DNA from: Trileptium ribeirensis
Taxonomy: Eukaryota > Nematoda > Enoplea > Enoplida > Thoracostomopsidae
Direction of reading: 5' to 3'
Length of the DNA: 64,000 bases
NCBI GenBank assembly: GCA_030248225.1
Contig: JASANE010017373.1
Span: 1-64,000, forward strand
Of the stretch, positions 1 through 12,089 are shown piece after piece. The number at the start of each line of letters is the position of its first letter. Position 1 is the stretch's first letter. Made by a program: the position numbers and the translations under genes. The notes beneath the pieces are model-generated. The model saw only the letters and a program-made list of their open reading frames with translations. It ran no database searches and was not told the DNA's origin.

Positions 1-3000
1 TATGTATATTTACAACTTTACAATATCTTCAGTGCGGCAACAAAGCGAAGCAAACGCACGCTCATACTAAAAATTTCATGAGGATGATAAAAGAAAAAGA
101 GCTATGAGACTTACCCTTAGTGACCTAATCAGCTCTGTTAATCACAACGCCCCCAAACCCACTTTTATGAGAACCCCGGCTCTGGAGGGGGCTCGACGAA
201 ATGCCAGAAAGTTTTTAAAGTAATCTCAATTTAACCGTACCTATTTCCCCTGCCAATTATATACTGTACTTCCGACAACGTTTCGTGCAAATACGTATGG
301 GGAAGGTTAGTATCCAACGTGAGTACAGCAATCTTGGTATGGCAATCTTAACAGAGGCGGGGCTGTGATGCTTGGTTGGGGGAAGTGCCGTGTGCTATAA
401 AACAAACACGCTACTGACGATGTACAGCTATACTTCCCTCCGCTGGATGTAACGTGCTACAGGTCAGTTAAACAAAAGTTTTTATTACAACACGATGCTA
501 AAGCGTTATTAAAATCCTCGCACATATTACGGGGAGATAAACTTCAAGAAACTTACTTTGCATTTAATCATAGCCGCCGCGATTAAATGTCTTTATACAT
601 GTGTGATTAATCTTCGCAACAGTAAAAGGAGTGCCAACTTACTAAGTCCTTATATGCCAGCTATTTGGTTTTACTCGAAAACTTCCAAGGCGATACAAAT
701 TTATGTATTTTCGTCACTTTCTCAATATCAACATGCTAATAAATGACTCGCTGAGTGCAGTTAGGAACAACTACGCCAGCAATTTATGGCGTGGGAAACA
801 GTAGTTGCGTGGCAAATTCCACCTTACAGGTGATGAAAAACGGCGCATTCAATATTATCGCTCTTAGTGCTTGGCCGAACTTGCCATGTGTATTTCAAAC
901 ATAAAAAGATATATATATATATGTATGATTCTTTGCTTATGTACATAATTAGACATTATTTAACACCTGGTATGTTACCTTCTTTAGCCAGAATATAAGA
1001 TTCACTGCACCACCGTAATTGTGCGGCAGGCTTTGTATAAACAACTCGTAGAATGCAGTTCTTGCACGCAAAATACATTATATAAAGTCCGCTACGCTTA
1101 ATAGAAAATAAGATACGTTGAAAAATAACTTGACAGGTGAACTGTTTTCAATTCAGATAGGCAGCAGGCAGTTAAGAGGTTCTGTCAATTATATTTGAAA
1201 AACGCGTTCCGGCAATCATTAAACTAACTATGTATAATTGTACGCTACTGAGATCCTTAGCTACTGAAATACATAAGAATAAGTGCTCATGTAACACTGC
1301 TATCCCATTGAAAAACTGGTTTCGTGAAATTACCCACTGTATAAAAAATATTATCCTGTTGTGTTCCAGTACGCATATCTTCAGCTATTAGTTCAATGCG
1401 AAACATTGGTGTTATTTTCCTGAAATTATCCCAGAAAATGTTGAGCTTAAAATTCATCTTCTTTATCGCGGTTCATAGGTGACCTAATGCAAACCGTTGT
1501 TTTCGAACACCACATGGAAAATGGAGACAGGAGCACCCGCGAATCTCACTGCTGATATATGCAGCACTAATCAAGAAAGTAATGCAGTGTTACGACCATG
1601 ATAATACCTTATGCTACCATCAGAATTTTCAACACTGGCTTGATACATAACCTCTTCCTCGGCTCATATTAGTACGTAGACATACAACTATCTATTATTT
1701 ACAAATTTTAAACGGAACAAGAACGGTCATATTTTGTTAATATATGGTAAAATAAACCTAGGGAGAATTAAAGATCAGATAATCAGATGATTTTGATGTG
1801 TTTGAAATGGTTCCTACATTAATTATATTTCATGTTATTACATGATATTAGCGGCTTTCAGGACTTTAAAGGGACAAAGGAAGGCACCATATGTTCCTAC
1901 GACTCCTTGATTTATCGATCAACAGACAGGGTTAGTGGCACATATAGCTCGTCCGAAAGGGGGATCTCCAAGGTAGATCTTTTAGCTATGCCATTTTCAT
2001 TCCATTTCATGACCCGGTGGGGCGGATATTTTGGTGTCTGCCTTAACACTCAATCATTATGCTCGCTGTAGAATACGAATATATATTTGTAAAATGAAAC
2101 GTTACTCTTCGCACCTTTGTTTATGTGACACGTTGATAGCCTACGTCGTGAGGACCCTAAAGTTTAGCCTAATGAGGAGAAGGCTGCTCTCGTCTTTTCT
2201 GCCATGGCCCTGGCGTGTCACTGTTTTTTGTGGTCCACAAAACGACGAAAATGTCTTTCCTATGAGTTTCTGGGTAAACTACGTCGTATTGAAAAAAGCT
2301 CGCACTGATGTAACATACTTAAGTGAGTGCTAGCAAGCTATACCCTGCCATACTTATTAGATTAGCCTAGTGCTCAAATACAGCTCTCGGAAGTAGTCAA
2401 AGAACTACCATATGCAACCTCCAACTGCGTTGTTTTGTTAACATAAGGCTAATATGACCACTACATACCAGGTTAAAATGAAAAAGCCTTCAACCTACTG
2501 ATATTCTACAGCGCAATTTTTAGTATTTTGAAAACACTTGCAACGACGTAGCGAAGCCCACACATCCCACAGTGAACATACACAGTCAGTAACAAGTCAT
2601 AATTCCAATTTTAAATTATACTGGCTACTAGATTACTATAGGATCAGGCTACAATCTCGTCGGGCTGTGTTATATTTTTCAACCAAATGCTGGCTCTAAT
2701 TTGAGTATTTCGCAATCCGCTTTAGCTCTGTCAATACAAATAAAACATTTTCGCTCAATATATAATACGTCGGGGAGTTTATAGCCATCCAAATCCAAGC
2801 GACACCAGATTTTATTGTACAACGCCAACTTGATATGGCTCAGACTAGGGCACACATGGTCTGACTACCCCGCTAACCCAGTCAATTTTAATTGACATGT
2901 CGAGGAGTATAAAGGAGTTACAAATGAATGCCTGAATCCGACAGCTAAATGTGATTATGAATAACAAAATTCGATCGCGCTTCATATCACAGAGGAATAG

Positions 3001-6000
3001 TTTGAAGTATCCTACATGACATATATTCATTATAAGTATAAATATTTCAGCATCATATGGCTTATCTTGTTCTCTGATACACAGATATACGTTTAAATAG
3101 ACTCCGATATACAAAGCATGTAACTTGCACTTTTCAATTAACGTTGTTAATCTAATTTAATTTCGAGGCAAGTTCAGCTTTAATTTTGAGCACTGGTAAG
3201 GCTGTTGTTTTCGAAAAGCAAAAATGTATGAAATGAAACTCTAAAAGCAGACTTCTTGTTTGATCTAGGTTTTACAGAAAAGCGCTAGACATACATATAT
3301 CTATTAATTTGCCGGCTTTCTGATTATCCGACATCATGAAGAGCGCCACATCGCAAATGGAAGAAAGCTTGGGTTGGCACTGGTAGCGGGGCATCATCAG
3401 GCGTGTTTGGATTATACCAACGTACCTAGCGGATTACTATTGTTATTTTTCTTAAAGAATGTTTACCACTATGTTAGGAATTATTGTTGGCTCAGATTAG
3501 AGATGTGCATATTGGGTATTCGGCCGAATGACAGGGCGTTCGGTATTCAGCGTAATAGTTCCATTATTCGGCTGGACACCGCATGGTTACTTCTAACCTA
3601 CTTTTTGAAATTTTCATTTGTCTCCTCTTGAAGTTAGATGTGACTTGATAGTTAAAACACATTTCTGCGCATTAAAATTAATAAAAATGATCAAACGCTA
3701 TCAATTTAAAGAAGAAACACTACAAGAAAATACGTGCACAAGCTGCATACTTTTACCAATAAACGCCACAATTATCACATACAACAGACGTTCGACTTTT
3801 GTACTGGCTGTTCGTTAAATTCGTAAAATGACTTCGTAAAATTTTGTATGAAAATTATGTTGAGTCAAAGTTATAATCGACTCCCCCAGATTAGAACATT
3901 GGTATTTTGGGATTGTAGGTGGCGCCATTAACATTGAGAGAGTGGTCATATGTCATTTCTAACTAAAACTAAATTTAATTAAAAAAAATTGCTTAATTTC
4001 ACAATTTAGCGCTGTCACAGTATTCACATTCTTGTTTTCAAATTACGTCACCAACGCGGATGGTGGAATAGGCTCTACTCTACACAATGCAAGAAAAAGC
4101 AAAACCACACGTTGACACTTTTAAATTGATTCATTTATTTAATATTTTGAACCGAATGCAGTGGAATAGTGCAGATAGGATAATCCATGCCATATCTGTA
4201 TCAATTATTCGCTATTCGACCGAATATTCGGTGAGTTTTACTATGCGGCACATCCCTTGCTTAGATGCGAATACTTAGATACGTTGCTGTGGTGATTCGA
4301 ATATGCTACGTTTACACGAAAAATTATAAATCCAAAACTAAGGTCAACCACTTTCCTCCAATCTAATTACATATATACCTGATGATTTTTCTGGACTCGA
4401 ACACAGGGACGGCCCAATGCGGAATTTACGCACCGGCTAATTTTATACGAGATGCCCAAAATTTAAGACAATTAGCAATCTGCATTATATATAATAATAA
4501 ACCTTACAAATGTTTCCATGAAATGCATCCAGTTGTTTTTTGTATATCCATAATGTAAAGACCGTAGTAGGAATATGTATATTAGTCTTCTACTGGCGAC
4601 CGTATAGAATTCTACGGTTATCCCATCTGCTCGAATATTGGACCTCAACAAACTGATTTCTTTGTCTCATTTATTTCTTCAACTTTGCGGAACCAAAACT
4701 GGGCTACACTTTTGCTACACAATTGCAGCAGCACTGTGCAACTACAAGCGACATCTCAAATGTCTACAATACATTGATATTTCGATCAAAATAATCTTTT
4801 GTCAACAGACGCTACGTATATATTTAAGCAGCACCAACGCACGAAAAAACCACACTCTCAACCCATAACAATCACAATCAAGGATATAGCGATACAACCA
4901 GGTCACGGATCGTCAAATCGAGACGGCCATGTCATTCATTGTCATGCATTATCGGATTCAGGGTAATTTCAACTGCAGCTGTTGACAACAGAAAGTTCGG
5001 TAAATGTATGGAACTTCATGTGATAGACAGAAAAATCAGTTTTAACAGTTCTGTAGTACAAATACCCAGTTTATGCGATACATATATAATTCAGTACTCA
5101 CATAAGGATCAAGTTTCAACTACTAAAATGACATATTGAAGGTTGAAGACATATCGATTACAGGTTGTAAAAATCACGCCTTTCAACTTTTCATTCATAC
5201 GCACACACATATTTTTTGTCAAACACTGAAACAGATCATCACTTTAAAACAGAACGGAGTGGGTAAAACTTTTCCCACAAATTCTCTGGCTACTACATAT
5301 ATAGTACGTACACATTTGAAAATTTGTGTGTCTTTTGTTGCAAAATTTGATGCACTCAGTGGTTTTCCGATCGCCATTCGTAAAACAACACAGCAATGGT
5401 CCTGATTAATTGCAAGCAACCACTTATTTTTTAGTTGCAATCAAGCCCCAGTAATTTTAAGTTTTCGTTGATAAAGTTTACCCCGTTCGGTTATATATTG
5501 AACTGTCTATAAATAAATATTTAATAAAGCGGATATTTTGTTGTCGTCGGAGAAACGGTTTGGCTTGCAAAACGGATTACACATAAGCCGAAAAGAATTA
5601 AAAATCATACAACTATCTATATATTATTATAATATATGTTATGCCGCCAAATAAGTACTAGATCTGTATCCATATATATCCGAACAGGATGCATTTTGAC
5701 CAAAACTGAATATATTTTCCATTCGACATTGTAAATATTTAATTACTTATACATTTTTGCTCACGTGGGCATGTATATAACACATATACACGGATTAGGA
5801 ATTTATGTCACGTTGTGGATTACTATTGCGGTTTATCATTAATGAGCAAGTTGAGGGCGCCTACACAAACACACTCATATAAGTCTATTATATTCTTTGA
5901 CATATATGTTAATTAAGAAGGAACGCAACTTTCAAAAGCAAAAATTAATATTTGGACCATAACCGAAAAAAGCAAATGAAGCATTAACCCTACCAACCAA

Positions 6001-7420
6001 CCGAAATTACTTGCAACTGGTGCTGTGGTCGACAGTCGAGTGAAAATGACTGGTATACTATCTCTCCACAGAGACCAAACTTTTAGCTGCGGTGGGCCAA
6101 GCTACAACCTGTTCGAGCTGGAAATACCTGTGGCAATTCCGTACCTCCAGGTCAACTGGTGGTTTAATAATTACATTTTTCGTATTTTTCAAGCATTTAC
6201 AACATTTTTATCGTTGTTTTTGATGATATTTACTATGTTTTTATGTTGATATTACAAATGCGTATTTTAGCAGGCCGCGCTTCATTTTACTTAGAGTTTT
6301 GCCATAATAGTGCAAATATAAGCAGTATTATTGGGTTTGGTTATAACCGTTTCTTGTTAGGATGATCATTTTTGGTGTGACCTGGAAAAACTGCGGGTGC
6401 TTAGGGGTTGACCTTAGGGAAGCCAAAACTTACAAGGTAGCCTGACCTGGGGGAGCCACCGAAATCCAGAAGACAGGGGGCTCGAAAATCCTGTGGCAAA
6501 CTGACATTACATAAGTCTCACAATAAAATGATATATATATTTTTTGCTTAAACTCAATTAATATACGGGTTACCTGAAATTGAATTTCCTATTGCAATGG
6601 GAAAAGTTTAAATGGTCCAGACCGGTCCACAGAGATCCGTTATCACGAGATTTGCAACCGATCCGAACCTGTCCGGTCCGCGATAATCACTAATATACGT
6701 ACATGTTTTTCCGACTGGAATTACAAAATTAAAAACAAAAACTCAAGCGACTCGTGCACAGATCCGGTTAATTTACTAACAAAGTGATCTGAAATTTTAC
6801 CAGTCTTAGTTCCAGTTTAAGCAAAAAATTTGAACGGTTTACGCGTCGCACACGCTATTAGTCTACATTTCAGAATAAATATTTTATTAATGCATTGAAT
6901 ATATATTCCGCTGTATGTCCACAAAAGTAATGGATGGTTACTTCGATGAAGCACAGCGGGTGCGAGACTATAATTTCACCGCGGGGAACAACCCACAATC
7001 GTCGCCGACAGAATCCTCAACCGGTCGGCTTAGGCTTACAACCGCAGAAAACATAACCCGTCTATTCAACATTTCGTTCTCGATTTCATCACAGCCGCTC
7101 GACCCATTACAATCCGCTGCGGGACCTTCGTCATGCGCCTACCAATACGAAAAAATGTCGTACCTCGTTGAAAAAATATATATGGTAGCCGTTGTCGGCA
7201 CGTTTATCGCGCTTGCAAGCATCGCATCAAACCTCGTCCTCGTTCGGGTCCTTCTATATCGACAATCAACGCTGCGTCAATCAGCACTCGTCTACCTTGC
7301 CGTGTTGGCCGTTTTTGATGTTTCGCTGGCTGTCGCCTACATCCTTCTGTTTACCGTCCAAATCGCAGCCGACGCTCTCGACAGCTATGCGCTGTATCAT
7401 GTGTGGTTGTCATGCCTACG
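1..7420. repeat. Left arm of a large imperfect palindrome
   Basis: Base 1 pairs with about 15589 and base 7420 with about 8157. The reverse complement can be followed along the whole length, with scattered substitutions, small indels and microsatellite length changes, a few percent by eye. The arm holds an A/T-rich flank without recognisable genes, a hAT-like MITE (3498-4258) and the receptor exon near the loop. Because base 1 is already inside the repeat, the arm may continue beyond the left edge. Short open frames in the two arms mirror each other simply because the arms are copies; I see no coding evidence in 1-6900. Confidence 0.95.
3498..4258. mobile_element. hAT-like non-autonomous element (MITE), left arm copy
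   Basis: The ends are TAGAGATGTGC (3498) and its approximate inverse GCACATCCCTT (to 4258). They are flanked by near-identical 8-bp sequences GCTCAGAT (3490-3497) and GCTTAGAT (4259-4266). An 8-bp target duplication and TAGAGATGTGC-like ends are typical of hAT elements. Subterminal ATTCGGCCGAAT-type palindromes occur near both ends. There is no transposase-like frame, so it would depend on another element. Confidence 0.7.
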
Positions 7421-7881
7421 CCCAACGTTTACACTCAGCCGGATTGCACAATTCGTTTCAACTTATTTGATCGTTGCAGCGACGGTCGAAAAAGCTTATA
7501 CCACAACAAATGCTAGTTCGTTATCGAGATCCAACAACAGCACCAACAGTGGCATTAGCAACAATTCCAAAACGTCTAATACCACAACGACTAATAATTA
7601 TAGGAACACTGCTAATAAAGCTAAACCCAAAAATAATAGTAAAAATTCACCTAATAAGAAATATTGTCAAAATCGTAACATTAGCAATACTGATCATCAC
7701 CATAACTCTACATTCAATAGCTACAATGTTTCCTCCCCATCGGACCAGCATCAACGATCTCTGATTTCAGCGATTCGGAGAGCGCTTCAATTTGTTGCTC
7801 CCAAAAGATCGCTAGGGTGTTGTCACCATCGCAGCCATGTCAATCTGAGATGTTCACACGAAAGCCGAATTATTGTCATTG
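6915..7881 (+). CDS. Class A G-protein-coupled receptor, first coding exon (N-terminus to TM3 and a long loop)
   Basis: Predicted plasma-membrane receptor, probably for a peptide. The start at 6915 gives an extracellular N-terminus with three N-glycosylation sequons (N20, N46, N52). TM1 is about residues 87-115 with the conserved Asn at 106 in SNLVLV. TM2 is about 123-149 with Asp135 in LAVFD. TM3 is about 164-190, with Cys167 near its start and E-K-A-Y (192-195) in the place of the DRY motif. An Asn/Ser/Thr-rich low-complexity loop of over 100 residues follows instead of the usual short second intracellular loop. The frame reaches a splice donor, G/GTAAGT, at 7881/7882 in phase 1; the frame's own stop (7925) lies past the donor in the intron. 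TM4-TM7 should be in later exons, but the palindrome joint interrupts the gene and none are seen. The locus is therefore probably a truncated gene unless these exons lie elsewhere. The ligand is unknown. Confidence 0.8.
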
Positions 7882-8156
7882 GTAAGTTGGAAAACCCGCT
7901 GCGGCTGTACCAAACACTGATATAGCCAGTTGGCAGAGAGTAACCGGAATTCCGGTTCCGGCGAAAATCGTGTTCCGGCAAAGGGCAAAAACCATACCGG
8001 AACCGGAATTCCGGTTTAAAAATTTTGTTTGAAATTTTCCACATTTTTTGCTTCATCTGTGATCCAAACATATGTAATATACATATGTATATTATACAAT
8101 GATCAAGCTCCAATACAACCAAGCAAAGGATTAACTAAGCAATTTGTCGTGTTGAA
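7421..8156. other. Single-copy loop between the palindrome arms
   Basis: The loop holds the remainder of the left receptor exon (7421-7881), the start of an intron (GTAAGT at 7882), and then a truncated minus-strand copy of the CCGGAA-ended dispersed repeat (7934-8162). The right edge falls on CGTAGG, which is present both in the dispersed repeat and in the receptor exon at 7415-7420 on the opposite strand. The layout is that of a fold-back joint inside a repeat that sat in the receptor gene's intron. Confidence 0.85.
7882..7933 (+). other. Start of the receptor intron
   Basis: A consensus GTAAGT donor at 7882 follows the receptor exon. Only about 50 bases of intron remain before the dispersed repeat begins. 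Confidence 0.6.
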
Positions 8157-8162
8157 CGTAGG
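7934..8162 (-). mobile_element. CCGGAA-ended dispersed repeat, truncated copy in the palindrome loop
   Basis: Reverse complement of the last ~230 bases of the element at 21590-22376. It includes the CCGGAA-rich end and the run to ...AACGTAGG, where it is cut at the palindrome joint. Confidence 0.85.
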
Positions 8163-8666
8163 CATGACAACCACACATGATACAGCGCATAGCTGTCGAG
8201 AGCGTCGGCTGCGATTTTTTTGGACGGTAAACAGAAGGATGTAGGCGACAGCCAGCGAAACATCAAAAACGGCCAACACGGCAAGGTAGACGAGTGCTGA
8301 TTGACGCAGCGTTGATTGTCGATATAGAAGGACCCGAACAGAGACAAGGTTTGATGCGATGCTTGCAAGCGCGATAAACGTGCCGACAACGGCTACCATA
8401 TATATTTTTTCAACGAGGTACGACATTTTTTCGTATTGGTAGGCGCATGACGAAGGTCCCGCAGCGGATTGGTATGGGTAGAGCGGCTGTGATGAAATCG
8501 AGAACGAAATGTTGAATAGACGGGTTATGTTTTCTGCGGTTGTAAGCCTAAGCCGACCGGTTGAGGATTCTGTCGGCGACGATTGTGGGTTGTTCCCCGC
8601 GGTGAAATTATAGTCTCGCACCCGCTGTGCTTCATCGAAGTAACCATCCATTACTTTTGTGGACAT
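8157..8666 (-). pseudogene. Second, truncated and frameshifted copy of the receptor exon
   Basis: This is the mirror copy of the exon at 6915-7881. It keeps the same ATG (8666, minus), glycosylation sites, TM1 and TM2, but differs at three residues by eye (D63Y, L65Y, L109S). Shortly after TM2 the A-run reads seven A instead of three, a +4 shift that destroys TM3. Homology to the left exon then ends at CGTAGG (8157-8162), and the frame runs on into the dispersed repeat before a stop at 8103-8105. The splice donor and the Asn-rich loop are absent, so no functional receptor can be made from this copy. Confidence 0.85.
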
Positions 8667-11330
8667 ACAGCGGAATATATATTCAATGCATTAATAAAAT
8701 ATTTATTCTGAAATGTAGACTAATAGCGTGTGCGACGCGTAAACCGTTCAAATTTTTTGCTTAAACTGGAACTAAGACTGGTAAAATTTCAGATCACTTT
8801 GTTAGTAAATTAACCGGATCTGTGCACGAGTCGCTTGAGTTTTTGTTTTTAATTTTGTAATTCCAGTCGGAAAAACATGTACGTATATTAGTGATTATCG
8901 CGGACCGGACAGGTTCGGATCGGTTGCAAATCTCGTGATAACGGATCTCTGTGGACAGGTACTGGACGATTTAAACTTTTCCCATTGAAATAGGAAATTC
9001 AATTTCAGGTAACCAGTATATTAATTGAGTTTAAGCAAAAAATATATATATCATTTTATTGTGAGACTTATGTAATGTCAGTTTGCCACAGGATTTTCGA
9101 GCCCCCTGTCTTCTGGATTTCGGTGGCTCCCCAGGTCAGGCTACCTTGTAAGTTTTGGCTTCCCTAAGGTCAACCCCTAAGCACCCGCAGTTTTTCCAGG
9201 TCACACCAAAGATGATCGTCCTAACGAGAAACTGTTATAACAAAACTCAATAATACTGCTTATATTTGCACTATTATGGCAAAACTCTAAGTAAAATGAA
9301 GCGCGGCCTGCTAAAATACGCATTTGTAATATCAACATAAAAACATAGTAAATATTCATCAAAAACAAAGATAAAAATGTTGTAAATGCTTGAAAAACAC
9401 GCAAAAATGCAATTATTAAACCCAGTTGACCTGGAGGTACGGAATTGCCACAGGTATTTCCAGCTCGAACAGGTTGTAGCTTGGCCCACCGCAGCTAAAA
9501 GTTTGGTCTCTGTGGAGAGATAGTATACCAGTCATTTTCACTCGACTGTCGACCACAGCACCAGTTGCAAGTAATTTCGGTTGGTTGGTAGGGTTAATGC
9601 TTCATTTGCTTTTTTTTGTTATGGTCCGAATATTAATTTTTGCTTTTGAAAGTTGCGTTCCTTCTTAATTAACATATATGTCAAAGAATATAATAGACTT
9701 ATATGAGTGTGTTTGTGTAGGCGCCCTCAACTTGCTCATTAATGATAAACCGCACTAGTAATCCACAACGTGACATAAATTCCTAATCCGTGTATATGTG
9801 TTATATACATGCCCACGTGAGAAAAAATGTATAAGTAATTAAATATTTTCAATGTCGAATGGAAAATATATTCAGTTTTGGTCAAAATGCATCCTGTTCG
9901 GATATATATGGATACAGATCTAGTACTTATTTGGCGGCATAACATATATTATAAATAATATATAGATAGTTGTATGATTTTTAATTCTTTTCGGCTTATG
10001 TGTAATCCGTTTTGCAAGCCAAACCGTTTCTCCGACGACAACAAAATATCCGCTTTATTAAATATTTATTTATAGACAGTTCAATATATAACCGAACGGG
10101 GTAAACTTTATCAACGAAAACTTAAAATTACTGGGGCTTGATTGCAACTAAAAAATAAGTGGTTGCTTGCAATTAATCAGGACCATTGCTGTGTTGTTTT
10201 ACGAATGGCGATCGGAAAACCACTGAGTGCATCAAATTTTGCAACAAAAGACACACAAATTTTCAAATGTGTACGTACTATATATGTAGTAGCCAGAGAA
10301 TTTGTGGGAAAAGTTTTACCCACTCCGTTCTGTTTTAAAGTGATGATCTGTTTCAGTGTTTGACAAAAAATATGTGTGTGCGTATGAATGAAAAGTTGAA
10401 AGGCGTGATTTTTACAACCTGTAATCGATATGTCTTCAACCTTCAATATGTCATTTTAGTAGTTGAAACTTGATCCTTATGTGAGTACTGAATTATATAT
10501 GTATCGCATAAACTGGGTATTTGTACTACAGAACTGTTAAAACTGATTTTTCTGTCTATCACATGAAGTTCCATACATTTACCGAACTTTCTGTTGTCAA
10601 CAGCTGCAGTTGAAATTACCCTGAATCCGATAATGCATGACAATGAATGACATGGCCGTCTCGATTTGACGATCCGTGACCTGGTTGTATCGCTATATCC
10701 TTGATTGTGATTGTTATGGGTTGAGAGTGTGGTTTTTTCGTGCGTTGGTGCTGCTTAAATATATACGTAGCGTCTGTTGACAAAAGATTATTTTGATCGA
10801 AATATCAATGTATTGTAGACATTTGAGATGTCGCTTGTAGTTGCACAGTGCTGCTGCAATTGTGTAGCAAAAGTGTAGCCCAGTTTTGGTTCCGCAAAGT
10901 TGAAGAAATAAATGGAGCAGAAAGAAATAGGTTTGTTGAGGTCCAAATGTTGGGGCAGATAAAACACGCTTACCGTAGAATTATATACAAGTCACGGTGA
11001 AGCTGATGTAGTATTCCTATTACTCGGTCTTTACATTATGGATATACAAAAAACAACTGGATGCATTTCATGGAAACATTTGTAAGGTTTATTATTATAT
11101 ATAATGCAGATTGCTAATTGTCTTAAATTTTGGGCATCTCGTATAAAATTAGCCGGTGCGTAAATTCCGCATTGGGCCGTCCCTGTGTTCGAGTCCAGAA
11201 AAATCATCAGGTATATATGTAATTAGATTGGAGGAAAGTGGTTGACCTTAGTTTTGGATTTATAATTTTTCGTGTAAACGTAGCATATTCGAATCACCAC
11301 AGCAACGTATCTAAGTATTCGCATCTAAGC

Positions 11331-12089
11331 AAGGGATGTGCCGCATAGTAAAACTCACTCAATATATTTGGTGTATAGCGAATAATTGATACAGATATGG
11401 CATGGATTATCCTATCTGCACTATTCCACTGCATTCGGTTCAAAATATTAAATAAATGAATCAATTTAAAAGTGTCAACGTGTGGTTTTGCTTTTTCTTG
11501 CATTGTGTAGAGTAGAGCCTATTCCACCATCCGCGTTGGTGACGTAATTTGAAAACAAGAATGTGAATACTGTGACAGCGCTAAATTGTGAAATTAAGCA
11601 ATTTTTTTTAATTAAATTTAGTTTTAGTTAGAAATGACATATGACCACTCTCTCAATGTTAATGGCGCCACCTACAATCCCAAAATACAATGTATTAATT
11701 GGGGGAGTCGATTATAACTTTTACTCAACATAATTTTCATACAAAATTTTACGAAGTCATTTTACGAGATTCCAGGAACAGCCAGTACAAAAATCGAACA
11801 ATCTGTATGTGATAATTCTGGGATTTATTGGTAAAAGTATGCAGCTTGTGCACGTATTTTCTTGTAGTGTTTCTTCTTTAAATTGATAGCGTTTGATCAT
11901 TTTTATTAATTTTAATGCGCAGAAATGTGTTTTAACTATCAAGTCACATCTAACTTCAAGAGGAGACAAATGAAAATTTCAAAAAGTAGGTTAGAAGTAA
12001 CCATGCGGTGTCCAGCCGAATAATGGAACTATTACGCTGAATACCGAACGCCCTGTCATTCGGCCGAATACCCAATATGCACATCTCTA
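11331..12089. mobile_element. hAT-like MITE, right arm copy
   Basis: Mirror image of 3498-4258, with ends AAGGGATGTGC and GCACATCTCTA and flanks ATCTAAGC (11323-11330) and ATCTGAGC (12090-12097). The same insertion site in both arms means the element was there before the inverted duplication. The end near 11360 is altered relative to the left copy. Confidence 0.65.

Noticed and set aside
5136..5440. Overlapping open frames on both strands that reappear at 10142-10446
   Set aside because: They are conserved between arms only because the arms are inverted copies. No domain, splice or codon evidence supports them.
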